Assembly (NCBI GenBank): GCA_050952125.1 | Contig: JBMNKK010000003.1 | Location: 930,001-994,000 of the forward strand | Length of the DNA stretch: 64,000 nucleotides | Direction: 5' to 3' | Source: UBA3951 sp050952125 | Lineage (GTDB): Bacteria > Bacillota > Sulfobacillia > Fermentithermobacillales > Fermentithermobacillaceae | Part shown: positions 1 through 8,596 of the stretch, piece after piece | How the letters are laid out: every line of letters starts with the position of its first letter | Position numbering within the stretch: the first letter of the stretch is position 1 | Made by a program: the position numbers and the translations under genes | The notes under the pieces: generated by a model | The model's input: only the letters and a program-made list of their open reading frames with translations | Told to the model about the DNA's origin: nothing | The model's database searches: none

Positions 1-2
1 TG

Positions 3-266
3 AGAGGGTTGGCCGCGCTGATGGAAGAAGACCCTGCAGACCCGGGAGTCCAGGATCTCGTCCGCAGGCACCACAAGATCATCAACGATTGGTTCTATAC
101 GTGCTCAACGTGCATCTACCGCAGTCTCGCGGACACGTATGCGGAAGATGAGCGCTTCGCCCAGAATTACGAGAGAGTGCGCCCGGGGCTGGCCGAGTTC
201 ATGAGAAGGGCAATGCACGTATACTGCGACAACCTGGAAGGGACAGCCGGTTCCGAAACACGCTAA
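3..266 (+). CDS. C-terminal part of TipAS-domain MerR-type regulator (partial)
   Basis: The 5' end lies outside the window; the frame is open from base 3. The visible 87 residues carry the TipAS pattern: a His-His pair followed by the WFYTCS and IYRSLA helices, a Y-x-E-D-x-RF segment, and a final LAEFMRRAMHVYC helix. TipAS is the drug-recognising domain of MerR-family activators such as TipA and Mta, where the C-terminal domain binds peptide antibiotics or other ligands and the N-terminal winged helix binds DNA. The HTH half is not visible, so the MerR assignment rests on family knowledge. A strong stem-loop follows the stop codon. Confidence 0.75.
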   Translation, partial: RGLAALMEEDPADPGVQDLVRRHHKIINDWFYTCSTCIYRSLADTYAEDERFAQNYERVRPGLAEFMRRAMHVYCDNLEGTAGSETR

Positions 267-294
267 GGACAAAACCCCGAGTAAGGACGAAAGA

Positions 295-333
295 GACGGC
301 TAGTCTGCACTGAATGGCGCAAGACTAGCCGTC
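295..333. terminator. 12-bp stem-loop between convergent genes
   Basis: GACGGCTAGTCT (295-306) is followed after 15 nt by its exact reverse complement (322-333). It sits between the stop of the TipAS gene and the stop of the convergent aminotransferase gene, so it can serve both strands. No U-tract follows on either strand, so termination is inferred from position and stem quality only. Confidence 0.5.
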
Positions 334-363
334 GACCGGTCTATGCCGGAGATCAAACTCCCG

Positions 364-1623
364 CTAGCTCTTCAGTTCCTCCATCGACTCTATGAACCGC
401 TCAACTTCCTCTCGGGTGGTGTACGGCGCGAGCCCGATCCTAACCCAAGACCCGGAGGCCCTGATTCCGAGAAGCATAGCCAGCGTAGTGGCGTAGAAGT
501 CGCCGCACGCAACGTAGAGGGCTTTCCTGAGAGCATGCAGACAGACATCGCGCGGAGCCATGCCCTTCACCCGGAAAGCTATCGTCGGAGTCTTCTTGAC
601 GTCATCCGGTGCGGCATACACCTTGAAGCCGGGGATTGCCCCCAGCCTCTCCCTCGTCCACTTGGCGAGAGCGTCTTCGTGCTCCTCAATCTTCTCCATG
701 GCTGAACGTATCTTTTCGCGGGTCGTCGAGCCCTCTCCAAGGCTGGCGATGAACTTGACCGCCCCTTCCGCTCCCGCAATTCCCTCGTGGTTGAGCGTAC
801 CGGTCTCGATCTTGTCGGGGCGCTCGGTGAGCTGTGGAAGAACCTTATAGGCCTCAATGCTGTCGAAGAGATCCGCTTTGATTGAGGCCACCCCAAGGTG
901 CGGTCCGAAAGCCTTGTACGGTGAGAAGAGTATAGCGTCAGCGTGGAGAGCTTCTCTGTCTATGAAGAGATGAGGGGTCGCGTGGACTGCGTCAACAACA
1001 ACTTTAGCCCCAACGGCGTGAGCAGCGTCCGCCACTTTTCTTACGTCGTTGACGGTTCCAACGACGTTTGAGGCCAAGCCAATCGCGACAACCTTCGTTC
1101 TGGGAGTTAGTAGGTTGGGAAGATCGCTTAGGTCAAGCGTCAGGGTCTCTAGATTAACCTTTATCCATCGAGCTTTGCCGCCCTTATCTTCCACTGCCGA
1201 CACCCAAGGATCGACGTTGGCTCTGTGGTCGAGCTCGGTCACGACTACCTCGTCGCCCTCGCGCCAATCCCTGGACATCGCTCTGGCAAGCGTGAAGGTC
1301 AGCGTGGTCATGTTGGCGCCGAATGCGATCTCGTCCGGTTGACCACCTAGAAGGTCGGCCATAGCGGCGCGGGCTCTAAGCAGCAGCGTATCGGTCTCGA
1401 CGCCGGTGGCAAAGACTCCGTGGACGTTGGCTGATCCTCTGATAAGGTAGTTGGCCATTGCCTCAATGGCTGTATCTGCGGCCTGAGAGCCGCCGGGGCC
1501 ATCGAGAAACGCGACAGGCATTCCGTTTTCGGTTCTGCGCAATGCGGGAAAACGTCTTCTTACTGCCTCAACATCGTAACGCGGCTTACCGAGGGACTGT
1601 TCTGCCGTAAGGGTCTTCGCCAA
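364..1623 (-). CDS. Class-V aminotransferase, cysteine desulfurase-like (TIGR01976 type)
   Basis: A 419-residue PLP enzyme of aminotransferase class V. The N-terminal FPAL...FLDGPGGSQ segment, the TELDHRANVDPW motif, VDAVHATPH and the PLP-lysine motif FSPYKAFGPHLG (Lys near residue 237) match the cysteine desulfurase-like subfamily. A Cys-Gly-Asp segment (VACGDFYA) lies near the C terminus where SufS carries its active Cys, but the surrounding loop differs, so sulfur transfer is not certain. TTG start at 1623 is preceded by GAGAGG. The gene stands alone and has no IscU or SufU neighbour, which argues against a dedicated Fe-S role. Two direct repeats lie just upstream (see separate entry). Confidence 0.85.
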   Translation of the reverse strand: MAKTLTAEQSLGKPRYDVEAVRRRFPALRRTENGMPVAFLDGPGGSQAADTAIEAMANYLIRGSANVHGVFATGVETDTLLLRARAAMADLLGGQPDEIAFGANMTTLTFTLARAMSRDWREGDEVVVTELDHRANVDPWVSAVEDKGGKARWIKVNLETLTLDLSDLPNLLTPRTKVVAIGLASNVVGTVNDVRKVADAAHAVGAKVVVDAVHATPHLFIDREALHADAILFSPYKAFGPHLGVASIKADLFDSIEAYKVLPQLTERPDKIETGTLNHEGIAGAEGAVKFIASLGEGSTTREKIRSAMEKIEEHEDALAKWTRERLGAIPGFKVYAAPDDVKKTPTIAFRVKGMAPRDVCLHALRKALYVACGDFYATTLAMLLGIRASGSWVRIGLAPYTTREEVERFIESMEELKS

Positions 1624-1644
1624 GATTTATCGCCTCTCTTGAAT

Positions 1645-1669
1645 AGCTATTCAGTCGACAGCTATTCAG
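1645..1669 (-). promoter_or_regulatory. Tandem CTGAATAGCT repeats upstream of the class-V aminotransferase
   Basis: Read on the minus strand, CTGAATAGCT occurs twice (1669-1660 and 1654-1645) with a 15-bp period, and the second copy runs into the perfect palindrome GAATAGCTATTC (1641-1652). They lie 18-46 bp upstream of the TTG start, where an operator would sit. The regulator is unknown. Confidence 0.35.
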
Positions 1670-1794
1670 GGAGGGAAGGCCGGATTCCTGCTTTCGTGGA
1701 TTACAGTCACTCAGGCACGCGTCCGCATGGTCCCCGGCGATCGGCGATTCCGAACACTCGGCGACCACGCCATTGCCGGTCCTATGGCTATCCC

Positions 1795-2805
1795 TTACTT
1801 CTCCGCCTCACTCTTCTTCGAAGCCGACTTCACGCCGGAACCGTGCCGCGTCCTGGCTTTCACACGGCCCCCGTACCCCAACGGGGCATCCAAAGGCATG
1901 TGCTTGAACTCGGCGACAAGCTGGGATGTCCTTATCGCGAGCGGCTCCTCAAGGCGCCAGTAAGAGTATTCGATGTACTTCTCCACAATGTCGTATCCCA
2001 CAGCGTTCCTGTGGAGCGCGTAAGCTACCTTAGCTGTCTGTCCCGAGCCAATAAACGGATCGAGCACGGTATCGCCGGGATACGTGTAAAGCAGGATTAA
2101 CCTGTAGGGGATCTCTTCGGGGAAAGGACACGGATGCTCCGAAGCTCTGGGAGGTATCGGCGCAATGTGCCACACGTTGTTGGCGATCTCCTTGGTGAAA
2201 AGCGCGCCGACCCGGTATTTCCCCCGGTCTCTATGTTCGCTCGAAACCGTACGGAATATCGGACTTCCCGGCTTTCGAAACACCAGTATGTATTCGGTCA
2301 TTATGTTTGGCCGGTAGTAGCCCGGGTACGGATGCTGAATGAAAACCCCGGCGCGCTTTACCCCGCCGGTGGACTTGTGCCACACGATATCCTGGTGAAA
2401 CTCCCAACCTTCTCGCGTGAGCCTCGCTGATAGATCGAATGGAACCGCGTAAGCCCGTCCGCCCAAGAGCACCGTTCCCACTACCACCGCGAGATATCCT
2501 CCCGGGCGCGTCTTGTCCAGAACATGGCCGAAAACGCCCGTAAGCCAAGTGAGGTACGATTCATAGTCTTGGAAACCCGCGGAGTACTCACGTGTCCGGT
2601 ATGATTCAGAGGGATTCCGCGCATGGCGGTCATAATCGATGGCATTCCAATAGGGCGGCGACGTTACGGTGAGCGTCACGCTCTCATCGGCAACCTCGCT
2701 CATGTCTTCACAGCTCTTCGCGTACAACCGGGCACTCACGGGCAGGCGCCCAACACGTTCAGCTGTATAGGACAAAATCGAGCCGGACCGGTCCTGCAAC
2801 GTCAC
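1795..2805 (-). CDS. Beta-class DNA methyltransferase (N4-cytosine or N6-adenine), orphan
   Basis: Catalytic motif TSPPYW lies in the N-terminal third and the AdoMet-binding motif DPFIGSGQT in the C-terminal third, the order of beta-class amino-methyltransferases. SPPY favours N4-cytosine or N6-adenine methylation; the recognition sequence cannot be read. The frame is open from 2928, but the GTG at 2805 has GGGAGG seven bases upstream and begins just ahead of the conserved domain, so I prefer it (336 residues). No restriction endonuclease or specificity subunit is adjacent, so it may be regulatory or a remnant of a restriction system. The flanking gene is divergent (DUF1232). Confidence 0.85.
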   Translation of the reverse strand: MTLQDRSGSILSYTAERVGRLPVSARLYAKSCEDMSEVADESVTLTVTSPPYWNAIDYDRHARNPSESYRTREYSAGFQDYESYLTWLTGVFGHVLDKTRPGGYLAVVVGTVLLGGRAYAVPFDLSARLTREGWEFHQDIVWHKSTGGVKRAGVFIQHPYPGYYRPNIMTEYILVFRKPGSPIFRTVSSEHRDRGKYRVGALFTKEIANNVWHIAPIPPRASEHPCPFPEEIPYRLILLYTYPGDTVLDPFIGSGQTAKVAYALHRNAVGYDIVEKYIEYSYWRLEEPLAIRTSQLVAEFKHMPLDAPLGYGGRVKARTRHGSGVKSASKKSEAEK

Positions 2806-2972
2806 GGGCCTGCCTCCCTTTTCCCTTGTACGTCCTACATCCTTCTCCGTGCGCACACCGCATCCTGCCTGAAAATTCGCGAAGCCGGGTGTGTTACTCT
2901 CATAGGGGACGAACGTAGTCCCAAGCACGGCGAATATCTCGAGCGAGCCGTTCCGGAAGAGGGGGTTCTTCC

Positions 2973-3428
2973 ATGAATGTCATATCGATCCTGAGGCCGG
3001 TCATCGGCCGGATGCCTCTCTACGCGAAGCTCTTGTACATGCTCTATAGAGATCCGGAAATCCCAAGGCGGCGCAAGGCGTGCTTAAGCCTCGCTCTGCT
3101 GTACACGGTCTCGCCGATAGACCTGGTGCCGGGCATCATACCGGTAATCGGCCAGCTTGACGATATCGTCATCGCGTTATCTGCCCTGGTCCGCGAACTA
3201 AAGAGGCTGCCTTCGAGCAAGAGAGACGATTACCTGGAGAAGGTCCGCCTCCGCTTGGAGACGATTGAGAAAGACCTTGATGCAGCAAAAACCCTGACAG
3301 TCTACGTGGCGACGCGTCCCGCCAGCCTCCTTGGACGTGGGGCCTCATGGGTTGGAGACAAAGCATTTACGCTGGCCGCCAAAGGCTACCTGAAGATTAG
3401 AGACCGGAAGCTCAACCGCCGCAAGTAA
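2973..3428 (+). CDS. DUF1232 (YkvA-like) small membrane-associated protein
   Basis: 151 residues. The DUF1232 core is clear at about residues 30-70: RRRKACLSLALLYTVSPIDL followed by VPGIIPVIGQLDDI. This family has a short hydrophobic hairpin around the conserved SPID-L-P motif and a following D-D; its biochemical role is unknown. The C-terminal half is a charged helical region. ATG with GAGGGGG seven bases upstream. Transcribed alone, divergent from the methyltransferase. Confidence 0.8.
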   Translation: MNVISILRPVIGRMPLYAKLLYMLYRDPEIPRRRKACLSLALLYTVSPIDLVPGIIPVIGQLDDIVIALSALVRELKRLPSSKRDDYLEKVRLRLETIEKDLDAAKTLTVYVATRPASLLGRGASWVGDKAFTLAAKGYLKIRDRKLNRRK

Positions 3429-3552
3429 AGAGGCCCCGCCATCTCCCAATGCCTCCAAGTACCCTCGTCCGGCGAGCTGACGCGGAGCAGGAACAGCTCA
3501 AGCAGCGCCGAAGTGATTCACCGAGCGGTCTCCACTGAGATGAGGGATACAC

Positions 3553-3951
3553 ATGAAGAAAGCCGACCTTTATATGAACTATCTTCGCGAGGAAGGGTAC
3601 GCCCCTAAGCTGGATGGCGACGGTGACGTTCAGTTCAAGTTCGAGGGACTGACGTACTGCATCTTTGCAGAAGAAGATGACAGGGAATACTTCCGTATCT
3701 CCCTCCCCAACTTCTGGCCTATCGAGAGCGAAGAAGAACGCCGCCAGGTTGTTGTAGCCTGCAACGAGGCTACAGCAGGCGTCAAGGTGGGAAAAGTCTA
3801 CCCTGTGGGCGACAACGTATGGGCGAGCCTTGAGATGCTCATCGATCCGATCGAAGACTTCCCCAAGTTTTTCCGCCGGTCACTCCTGATCCTGAGCGCA
3901 TGTACCATGCGTTTCAGAGAAAGTATGAGCAATCGCATCGAAACGCAATAA
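3553..3951 (+). CDS. YbjN-like small cytoplasmic protein
   Basis: 132 residues, acidic, no membrane segment. The order helix, beta meander (FKFEGLTYCIF, YFRISLPNFWP), helix (EEERRQVVVACNEAT) and two further strands resembles the YbjN / type-III-secretion-chaperone-like fold, which is thought to bind peptides or partner proteins. The resemblance is structural rather than a strict motif match, so the family call is tentative. Short upstream G-rich stretch (GATGAGGG) serves as ribosome site. Flanked by DUF1232 and a DMT exporter on the same strand with no shared operon evidence. Confidence 0.55.
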   Translation: MKKADLYMNYLREEGYAPKLDGDGDVQFKFEGLTYCIFAEEDDREYFRISLPNFWPIESEEERRQVVVACNEATAGVKVGKVYPVGDNVWASLEMLIDPIEDFPKFFRRSLLILSACTMRFRESMSNRIETQ

Positions 3952-4067
3952 CATATCCTGAAGCGTGCGATACGGCATCCGCTTTCACTAGTCGGGCGGG
4001 AATATGTACTTCTCGCTCAACTACTGCTAAGCTGTTGAGTTAAGGTCACGGCGGAAGGAGCTTCATC

Positions 4068-4994
4068 GTGCGCACGAACATGACCGCATCGGCGATCTCT
4101 GCTGTATTAGTGCCCTTGTTCTGGTCCATGGTATTCCCGCTCACCAAGATCATCCTGCGCGAAGTACCTCCCGCGTCAGTAATCGCTCTACGGTATTCTG
4201 CCGGCGCCCTCTTCTTAGCCGCTGCAGCTTGGGCGAAGGGCAGGGGCCCCGAGATGAAGCACCTTGCCCGCACCAAGTGGCCGGCTATGTTCGCTCTCGG
4301 CTTCGTGGCAGTCGCCTCTTATGCCAGCCAGGTAATAGGGCTAAGCTACTCGTCTACGGCGGCAGGCGCGATCATCGCGTCCACGTCTCCCATCTACTCT
4401 GCCGTGCTCGGGGCAATTGTTCTGAGAGAACGCGTAGGTCCTCATCAGATAGCCGGGCTGATCCTGTCTCTTGCGGGTGTGACGGGGATCACACTGGCGG
4501 GCGAGCAATCCTCACCGGGCAGTATGAACATGATCGGAACGGGGCTTATGTTCTTCGGAGCGGTGACCTACTCGGTGTACACGGTCTACGGCAAGAAGTG
4601 GGACGCTTCTTCGCCTCCCGTCCTCGCCGTGAGCACGGGACTCGGCGTGATGCCGTTCCTCGCCTACGCCGCCCTCACGGAGCCTTTGGCAGCATCGCTG
4701 TCTGCGGCTAGACCCATCGTATTGCTGGATCTCATCGCACTGGGCATTCTACCGACAGGCTTGGCCGTTATCTGGTTCTTTGGACTGGTCGAGAAACTGG
4801 GAGCCGCGCGGGCGTCGGTCATCTCATACCTGGTTCCGGTATTCGGCCTGGTTCAGTCAAGCATCCTCTTAGGAGAACAACTCAGCCCGGGGCTCCTCAT
4901 GGGAGGAGCCGCGTCTTTGGCAGGAGTTGCATTGGCCCAGTATCACCGGAGAGCGCCGACTACGGAGAAGCCGGAACAGGTTACCCCTTCATAA
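4068..4994 (+). CDS. EamA/DMT-family transporter
   Basis: 308 residues with about ten hydrophobic segments in two EamA repeats, including the hallmark PLTKIILRE-VPP, YSSTAAGAIIASTSPIYSAVLGA and GAARASVISYLVPVFGLV segments. DMT/EamA proteins export amino acids or other small metabolites across the cytoplasmic membrane; the substrate cannot be inferred here. GTG start at 4068 with GGAAGGAG at a 7-base spacing. It seems monocistronic. Confidence 0.85.
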   Translation: MRTNMTASAISAVLVPLFWSMVFPLTKIILREVPPASVIALRYSAGALFLAAAAWAKGRGPEMKHLARTKWPAMFALGFVAVASYASQVIGLSYSSTAAGAIIASTSPIYSAVLGAIVLRERVGPHQIAGLILSLAGVTGITLAGEQSSPGSMNMIGTGLMFFGAVTYSVYTVYGKKWDASSPPVLAVSTGLGVMPFLAYAALTEPLAASLSAARPIVLLDLIALGILPTGLAVIWFFGLVEKLGAARASVISYLVPVFGLVQSSILLGEQLSPGLLMGGAASLAGVALAQYHRRAPTTEKPEQVTPS

Positions 4995-5049
4995 CCCGTA
5001 GACAGCGCTCTCCGGTATCCTAAGAACAAGGTCACAACCGTACGTCCGC

Positions 5050-6780
5050 TCAGAACTTCCCGGTACACATCCGCCTTACCAATTCCATCTGCGGATCCCT
5101 GCCGGCCATGAAGTCATCGTGCGACGTATACACCGGTATATCAGGCTCCAGCGTGGTCGCTGTCGAGTCGAAGTCTCTCGGACGCATCGGAGCCAGGTTG
5201 GATATCCTCGCGGTCCATCCCGTAACGGGCAGCCTTTCGTCAGAACGGTTTGAGCCGCTGAAGTTCGGTTTCGCGCCGATCGGCTCACCCACCGTAACCC
5301 CGATCCCATTGTCGTGCAGGAGCATGGCACCTATGACAGTGGCGCCGAATGTCCTGTTTGATGTCAAGACGTATGTGCTGCCTTTGAAGGTCTCGCCTTC
5401 CGGGCGCTTGGTGATGTCGTACAACCCGTGGCCTTCGATGTAGATGGGTCCGCCTTCGAAGTAACCCAAGAAGTCATGGAGTACGTGAGCGTATCCTCCG
5501 CCCGCGTAGCGCCAGTCGATGACTATGTTCGGTATCCCCTTCTGCCTCACAGCTCCAAAGAAGGAGTCAATCTCCTGCAGAAGCGATGCCATCTCGTCGC
5601 GGTGCGGAAACACATCAAAACGCAGGTACCCCAGGTTGTTTTCTTCTTCGATGCGCCAGGTAATAACCGGGCGCTCGTATGGGCCGGGATAGCTCCTGCC
5701 CAGCGGTATCCGGTAGACCTTCGCTTTGCCTTCGCGAAGGATCGCCACGTCGACCGTCCTGTCGGGGTTTACCAGTCCAAAGTAGTCGAGATATGAACCG
5801 CGCTGCAGGACAGACCGGGCGGTGTGGCGCAGCCAGTACTCGTTTTCCGCCGACACAATCCGGCTCAGCATCCGGATGAGTTGGTCGGGAGCGGCTCCCC
5901 CTATGCTGAGGACTGTGTCTCCTTTGGCAAGGGGTGCGGCGTCTTGCTGGATGACAATCCCGTCGTCCATCAACCAAACGAAGGGCAGGTTAAGGTAGAA
6001 ACTTTCACTCGGAGAAGTCCAGATGTTGGTCTGGCATTCGCCCAGCATCGCGAATGCCCTCTGCAACTGGAAATAGTAGTCCTGTCTTGAGAGGGGGAAG
6101 GAAATGCTTGCACGCACATCATCGATCGTTGCCAGCTGCTCTGCAGAGAAACCCGATCGCCTAACTGCGGGATTGTCGGCGCGCATCCTGCCCAGAACGT
6201 ATTCGAGCTCCGCCAGCATATCGGCAGGGTTCATGAGTTCAGAGGCCGGCACCGGGGCATCAACGGTGAACGCCTTGAGGCAGACATTAGTGTTGGGTTC
6301 AATCCAGTGGAGGTCCCTCCAAGAACTGTTCACCCGCACGAAACTCTCACCCGCTTGCGACACCGAATTCTTTACGGACCAGCCCTTTGCAGAATCGGCC
6401 GCTATCTCTCGGATACCTTTCGCAGTCAGCCTCACCACTACGGCGAAGCTGCTCCCGTAGCTGAGGTTGGTGTTCGAATCCAGGTCAATCGTGTGGTACC
6501 CGGCGGAAGCCAACGTTCCCTCCGCAACCTTTATGCCGCCGCTCAACGATGCCGGGCCTGTGAAGTTGGTGACCAGCCGGACTTCGTACTTCGTATTGCC
6601 TGTCAGGGTATAAAAACTCACTGCCTTCAGTATCTCGCCGTGCCTCGTCTTGACCGGAAATACATTGGCAAACCACACGCTGCCGCTCCTTGGCTGAACC
6701 TTAAGCGGGTAGTTGTAGCCGAGAACATCGTGCTGATGGATATTGTCATACCGCTTACTCATGTCGACCCGGGTGAACAC
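5050..6780 (-). CDS. Lectin-like domain plus S41-protease-like domain, probably inactive
   Basis: Two parts are visible. Residues 12-165 match the lectin-like domain found behind secreted C1 (papain-like) peptidases: RYDNIHQHDVLGY, VWFANVF, LKAVSFYT, YEVRLVTNF. Residues 200-570 are an S41 (C-terminal processing/tricorn type) domain with VIDWRYAGGG and YVLTSNRTFGA. In S41 enzymes the serine nucleophile normally occupies the position after TF; here it is Gly, so catalysis is doubtful. No signal peptide precedes this start. The same frame continues upstream to a TAG at 6859-6861, and beyond it lie C1-peptidase-like residues, so this is probably the 3' part of a broken larger gene. Confidence 0.6.
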   Translation of the reverse strand: MFTRVDMSKRYDNIHQHDVLGYNYPLKVQPRSGSVWFANVFPVKTRHGEILKAVSFYTLTGNTKYEVRLVTNFTGPASLSGGIKVAEGTLASAGYHTIDLDSNTNLSYGSSFAVVVRLTAKGIREIAADSAKGWSVKNSVSQAGESFVRVNSSWRDLHWIEPNTNVCLKAFTVDAPVPASELMNPADMLAELEYVLGRMRADNPAVRRSGFSAEQLATIDDVRASISFPLSRQDYYFQLQRAFAMLGECQTNIWTSPSESFYLNLPFVWLMDDGIVIQQDAAPLAKGDTVLSIGGAAPDQLIRMLSRIVSAENEYWLRHTARSVLQRGSYLDYFGLVNPDRTVDVAILREGKAKVYRIPLGRSYPGPYERPVITWRIEEENNLGYLRFDVFPHRDEMASLLQEIDSFFGAVRQKGIPNIVIDWRYAGGGYAHVLHDFLGYFEGGPIYIEGHGLYDITKRPEGETFKGSTYVLTSNRTFGATVIGAMLLHDNGIGVTVGEPIGAKPNFSGSNRSDERLPVTGWTARISNLAPMRPRDFDSTATTLEPDIPVYTSHDDFMAGRDPQMELVRRMCTGKF

Positions 6781-6858
6781 CAGGTTGCCTAATGAGGGTT
6801 TGCCGGCTCCTGTGGCGCCTTTCTGAGAGCCGCCGCCCGAAGGAAGAAACTCGGCACC

Positions 6859-7240
6859 CTACACATAACAGGCAGGCTCAATGCTGGGCCCCAGCGTTGC
6901 TTCGCCTGTCGCGACTACCGGTCGGCGCCAGTTCGTGAGGTATCCCAGAGCCATGTGGGCATCTCCGTCGCCGCCGGGCTCTCTATCGTAGCACTCGTGG
7001 TAGAGCGTACTCGTCTGAAGCATGAGGTCGATCTCGGAAAGTCGACTGCTTGACCTTCACTTTCCTGATAGCGGATTCGAGCTTCTCTAGCAGATTGGAC
7101 GCCCATTCTCCGTCGATATCGCCGTAATCAATCCCTGCCGACGCGAGGCTAAGCGGGCACGCTACCAGAAGCAACGATAGAGCCAAGCAGCCAATCAAGA
7201 AAGACCACTTTCTGCCACCCTGTCTCACACTCCCGTTCAC
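6859..7240 (-). pseudogene. Remnant of secreted C1-type peptidase (5' part of the lectin-like locus)
   Basis: From the ATG at 7240 a clear signal peptide is encoded (KWSFLIGCLALSLLLVACPL then SLASAG). The frame is lost near 7040; in a second frame (about 7056 to 6862) the residues TLYHECYDREPGGDGDAH and ALGYLTNWRRPVV resemble the GGN-x-MA-x-AYL-x-RW-x-GPV stretch of C1 peptidases with a lectin-like domain. That second frame is the frame of the downstream CDS and is cut from it by one TAG (6859-6861). The Cys and His active-site regions are absent, so a frameshift, a stop and internal deletions are all implied. Confidence 0.45.
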
Positions 7241-7456
7241 GTGTATGCGGGGCCGATGTTTGGTGAAGGCAGTGCTGAGAATTGGCCGCTATTTCCCCGA
7301 AACGGAATCGAAAGCCCCGCGGATCACTGACTGATATTTCTGCAATCGGTTCCGACCTTCCGAGCTACTCCGAAGACTTCTCGTTCCTTCGAGTTGACCT
7401 CCCCCCGGGAGCCTAATGTTAATTGCAGGTCGTATAGATGCGGAAGGGGGACTCTC

Positions 7457-7954
7457 ATGCATAGAGAATTCGCCGGCGACTATCCCTATGACAAACGAGA
7501 ACTGTACGCCTTGCTGCGGAAAGAGTTGGCGGCTCTGGTCGAAGGAGTGCCTCAGCCCATCCCCAATCTGGCCAACGCGGCGGCGCTCCTATGGCAAGCA
7601 CTTAGAGACATAAACTGGGCCGGATTCTACCTGATGGAGGACGGCCAGCTGGTCCTTGGACCTTTCCAGGGCAAACCGGCATGCATATACATCCCTATAG
7701 GCAAAGGTGTCTGCGGCACGGCGGTAGCGGAGAACCGGACTCAGCGCGTAGACGATGTGCATTCATTTCCCGGACACATCGCCTGCGACAGCGCGTCCAA
7801 TTCGGAGATTGTCGTACCCATCCGGCAGAACGGCAGGGTCGCCGGAGTGCTTGATATCGACAGCCCTCTTCACGCCCGGTTTGATGAAGTCGATCAGGAA
7901 GGATTGGAATCCTTCGTCAGTATCCTTGAAGGCGCGTGCCGGTTCACTCTATAA
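7457..7954 (+). CDS. msrC: Free methionine-(R)-sulfoxide reductase (GAF domain)
   Basis: 165 residues forming a single GAF domain. The conserved pocket and cysteines of fRMsr are present: NWAGFYL, LGPFQGKPACIYIPIGKGVCGTA and GHIACDSASNSEIVVP. The enzyme reduces free Met-R-sulfoxide in the cytoplasm with thioredoxin as electron donor. The frame is open further upstream, but ATG 7457 is preceded by GGAAGGGGG and fits the family's usual length. Its 3' end overlaps the convergent DUF2284 gene by 11 bp. Confidence 0.85.
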   Translation: MHREFAGDYPYDKRELYALLRKELAALVEGVPQPIPNLANAAALLWQALRDINWAGFYLMEDGQLVLGPFQGKPACIYIPIGKGVCGTAVAENRTQRVDDVHSFPGHIACDSASNSEIVVPIRQNGRVAGVLDIDSPLHARFDEVDQEGLESFVSILEGACRFTL

Positions 7955-8492
7955 AAACGGCAGAATACCAGTTGGGAGTCTCGTCTTTGTCCTTCAGAGT
8001 ATCTATCGGGAGGCCCATCTTCCGGACCGTCTTGAAGACGTCGATGCCGACGCTGTGGAAAGCGGGGCGGGCTTCCTTGGGATGCGCGCACCGGCCTCCG
8101 GCAAACCCGGCGCACTGCGCGCATAGGGCGCAGTCGCTCAAGGAAAACGCGAAGTAGTAGCCATCCAAGAAGGCCTCGCGCTCGATGGCAAACGAGATCC
8201 TCTGTGACTCCTTCTTGTCGTGGGAATGGATGATCACGCCCCACGAATACTTTCTTAAGACCTTCTCATATTCCCAGGGTTTCAGCGAGTTCGCCCTCGA
8301 AGGGCAAGTGAGGCCCTTTCCCCAGTCACCGCAGCCGAAAGCGCACTTCAGTATGGTCCTCGGGTCGAACTCGATATCTTCAATGACAAACGGCACGGCG
8401 TCTTCTGCGCCGAGTTCAAGAGATCTTTCCACGTAGTGCCGAGCGTTCAAAGGTGCACCTCCAAAAACGGGCATGTCCTGTGTTTCTCGCAT
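7944..8492 (-). CDS. DUF2284 predicted metal-binding protein
   Basis: 182 residues with two Cys clusters typical of DUF2284: CAFGCGDWGKGLTCPS near the N terminus and CALCAQCAGFAGGRCAHP in the C-terminal half. The Cys spacing suggests binding of a metal or Fe-S cluster; the function is not established. The frame is open to 8579, but ATG 8492 has AGAAGGAG upstream and starts close to the domain. It faces the GNAT gene at 8597 with a short divergent spacer and overlaps the fRMsr gene tail to tail. Confidence 0.8.
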   Translation of the reverse strand: MRETQDMPVFGGAPLNARHYVERSLELGAEDAVPFVIEDIEFDPRTILKCAFGCGDWGKGLTCPSRANSLKPWEYEKVLRKYSWGVIIHSHDKKESQRISFAIEREAFLDGYYFAFSLSDCALCAQCAGFAGGRCAHPKEARPAFHSVGIDVFKTVRKMGLPIDTLKDKDETPNWYSAVFIE

Positions 8493-8596
8493 ATCGCCGT
8501 TCACTCCTTCTGCGAGGGCTCCGGGGCCGGAAACAGGTCTAGCGGAACTGATCGGAGAATTGATCAGAATCGAACGCACAGTCGGAGGTGACGAAA

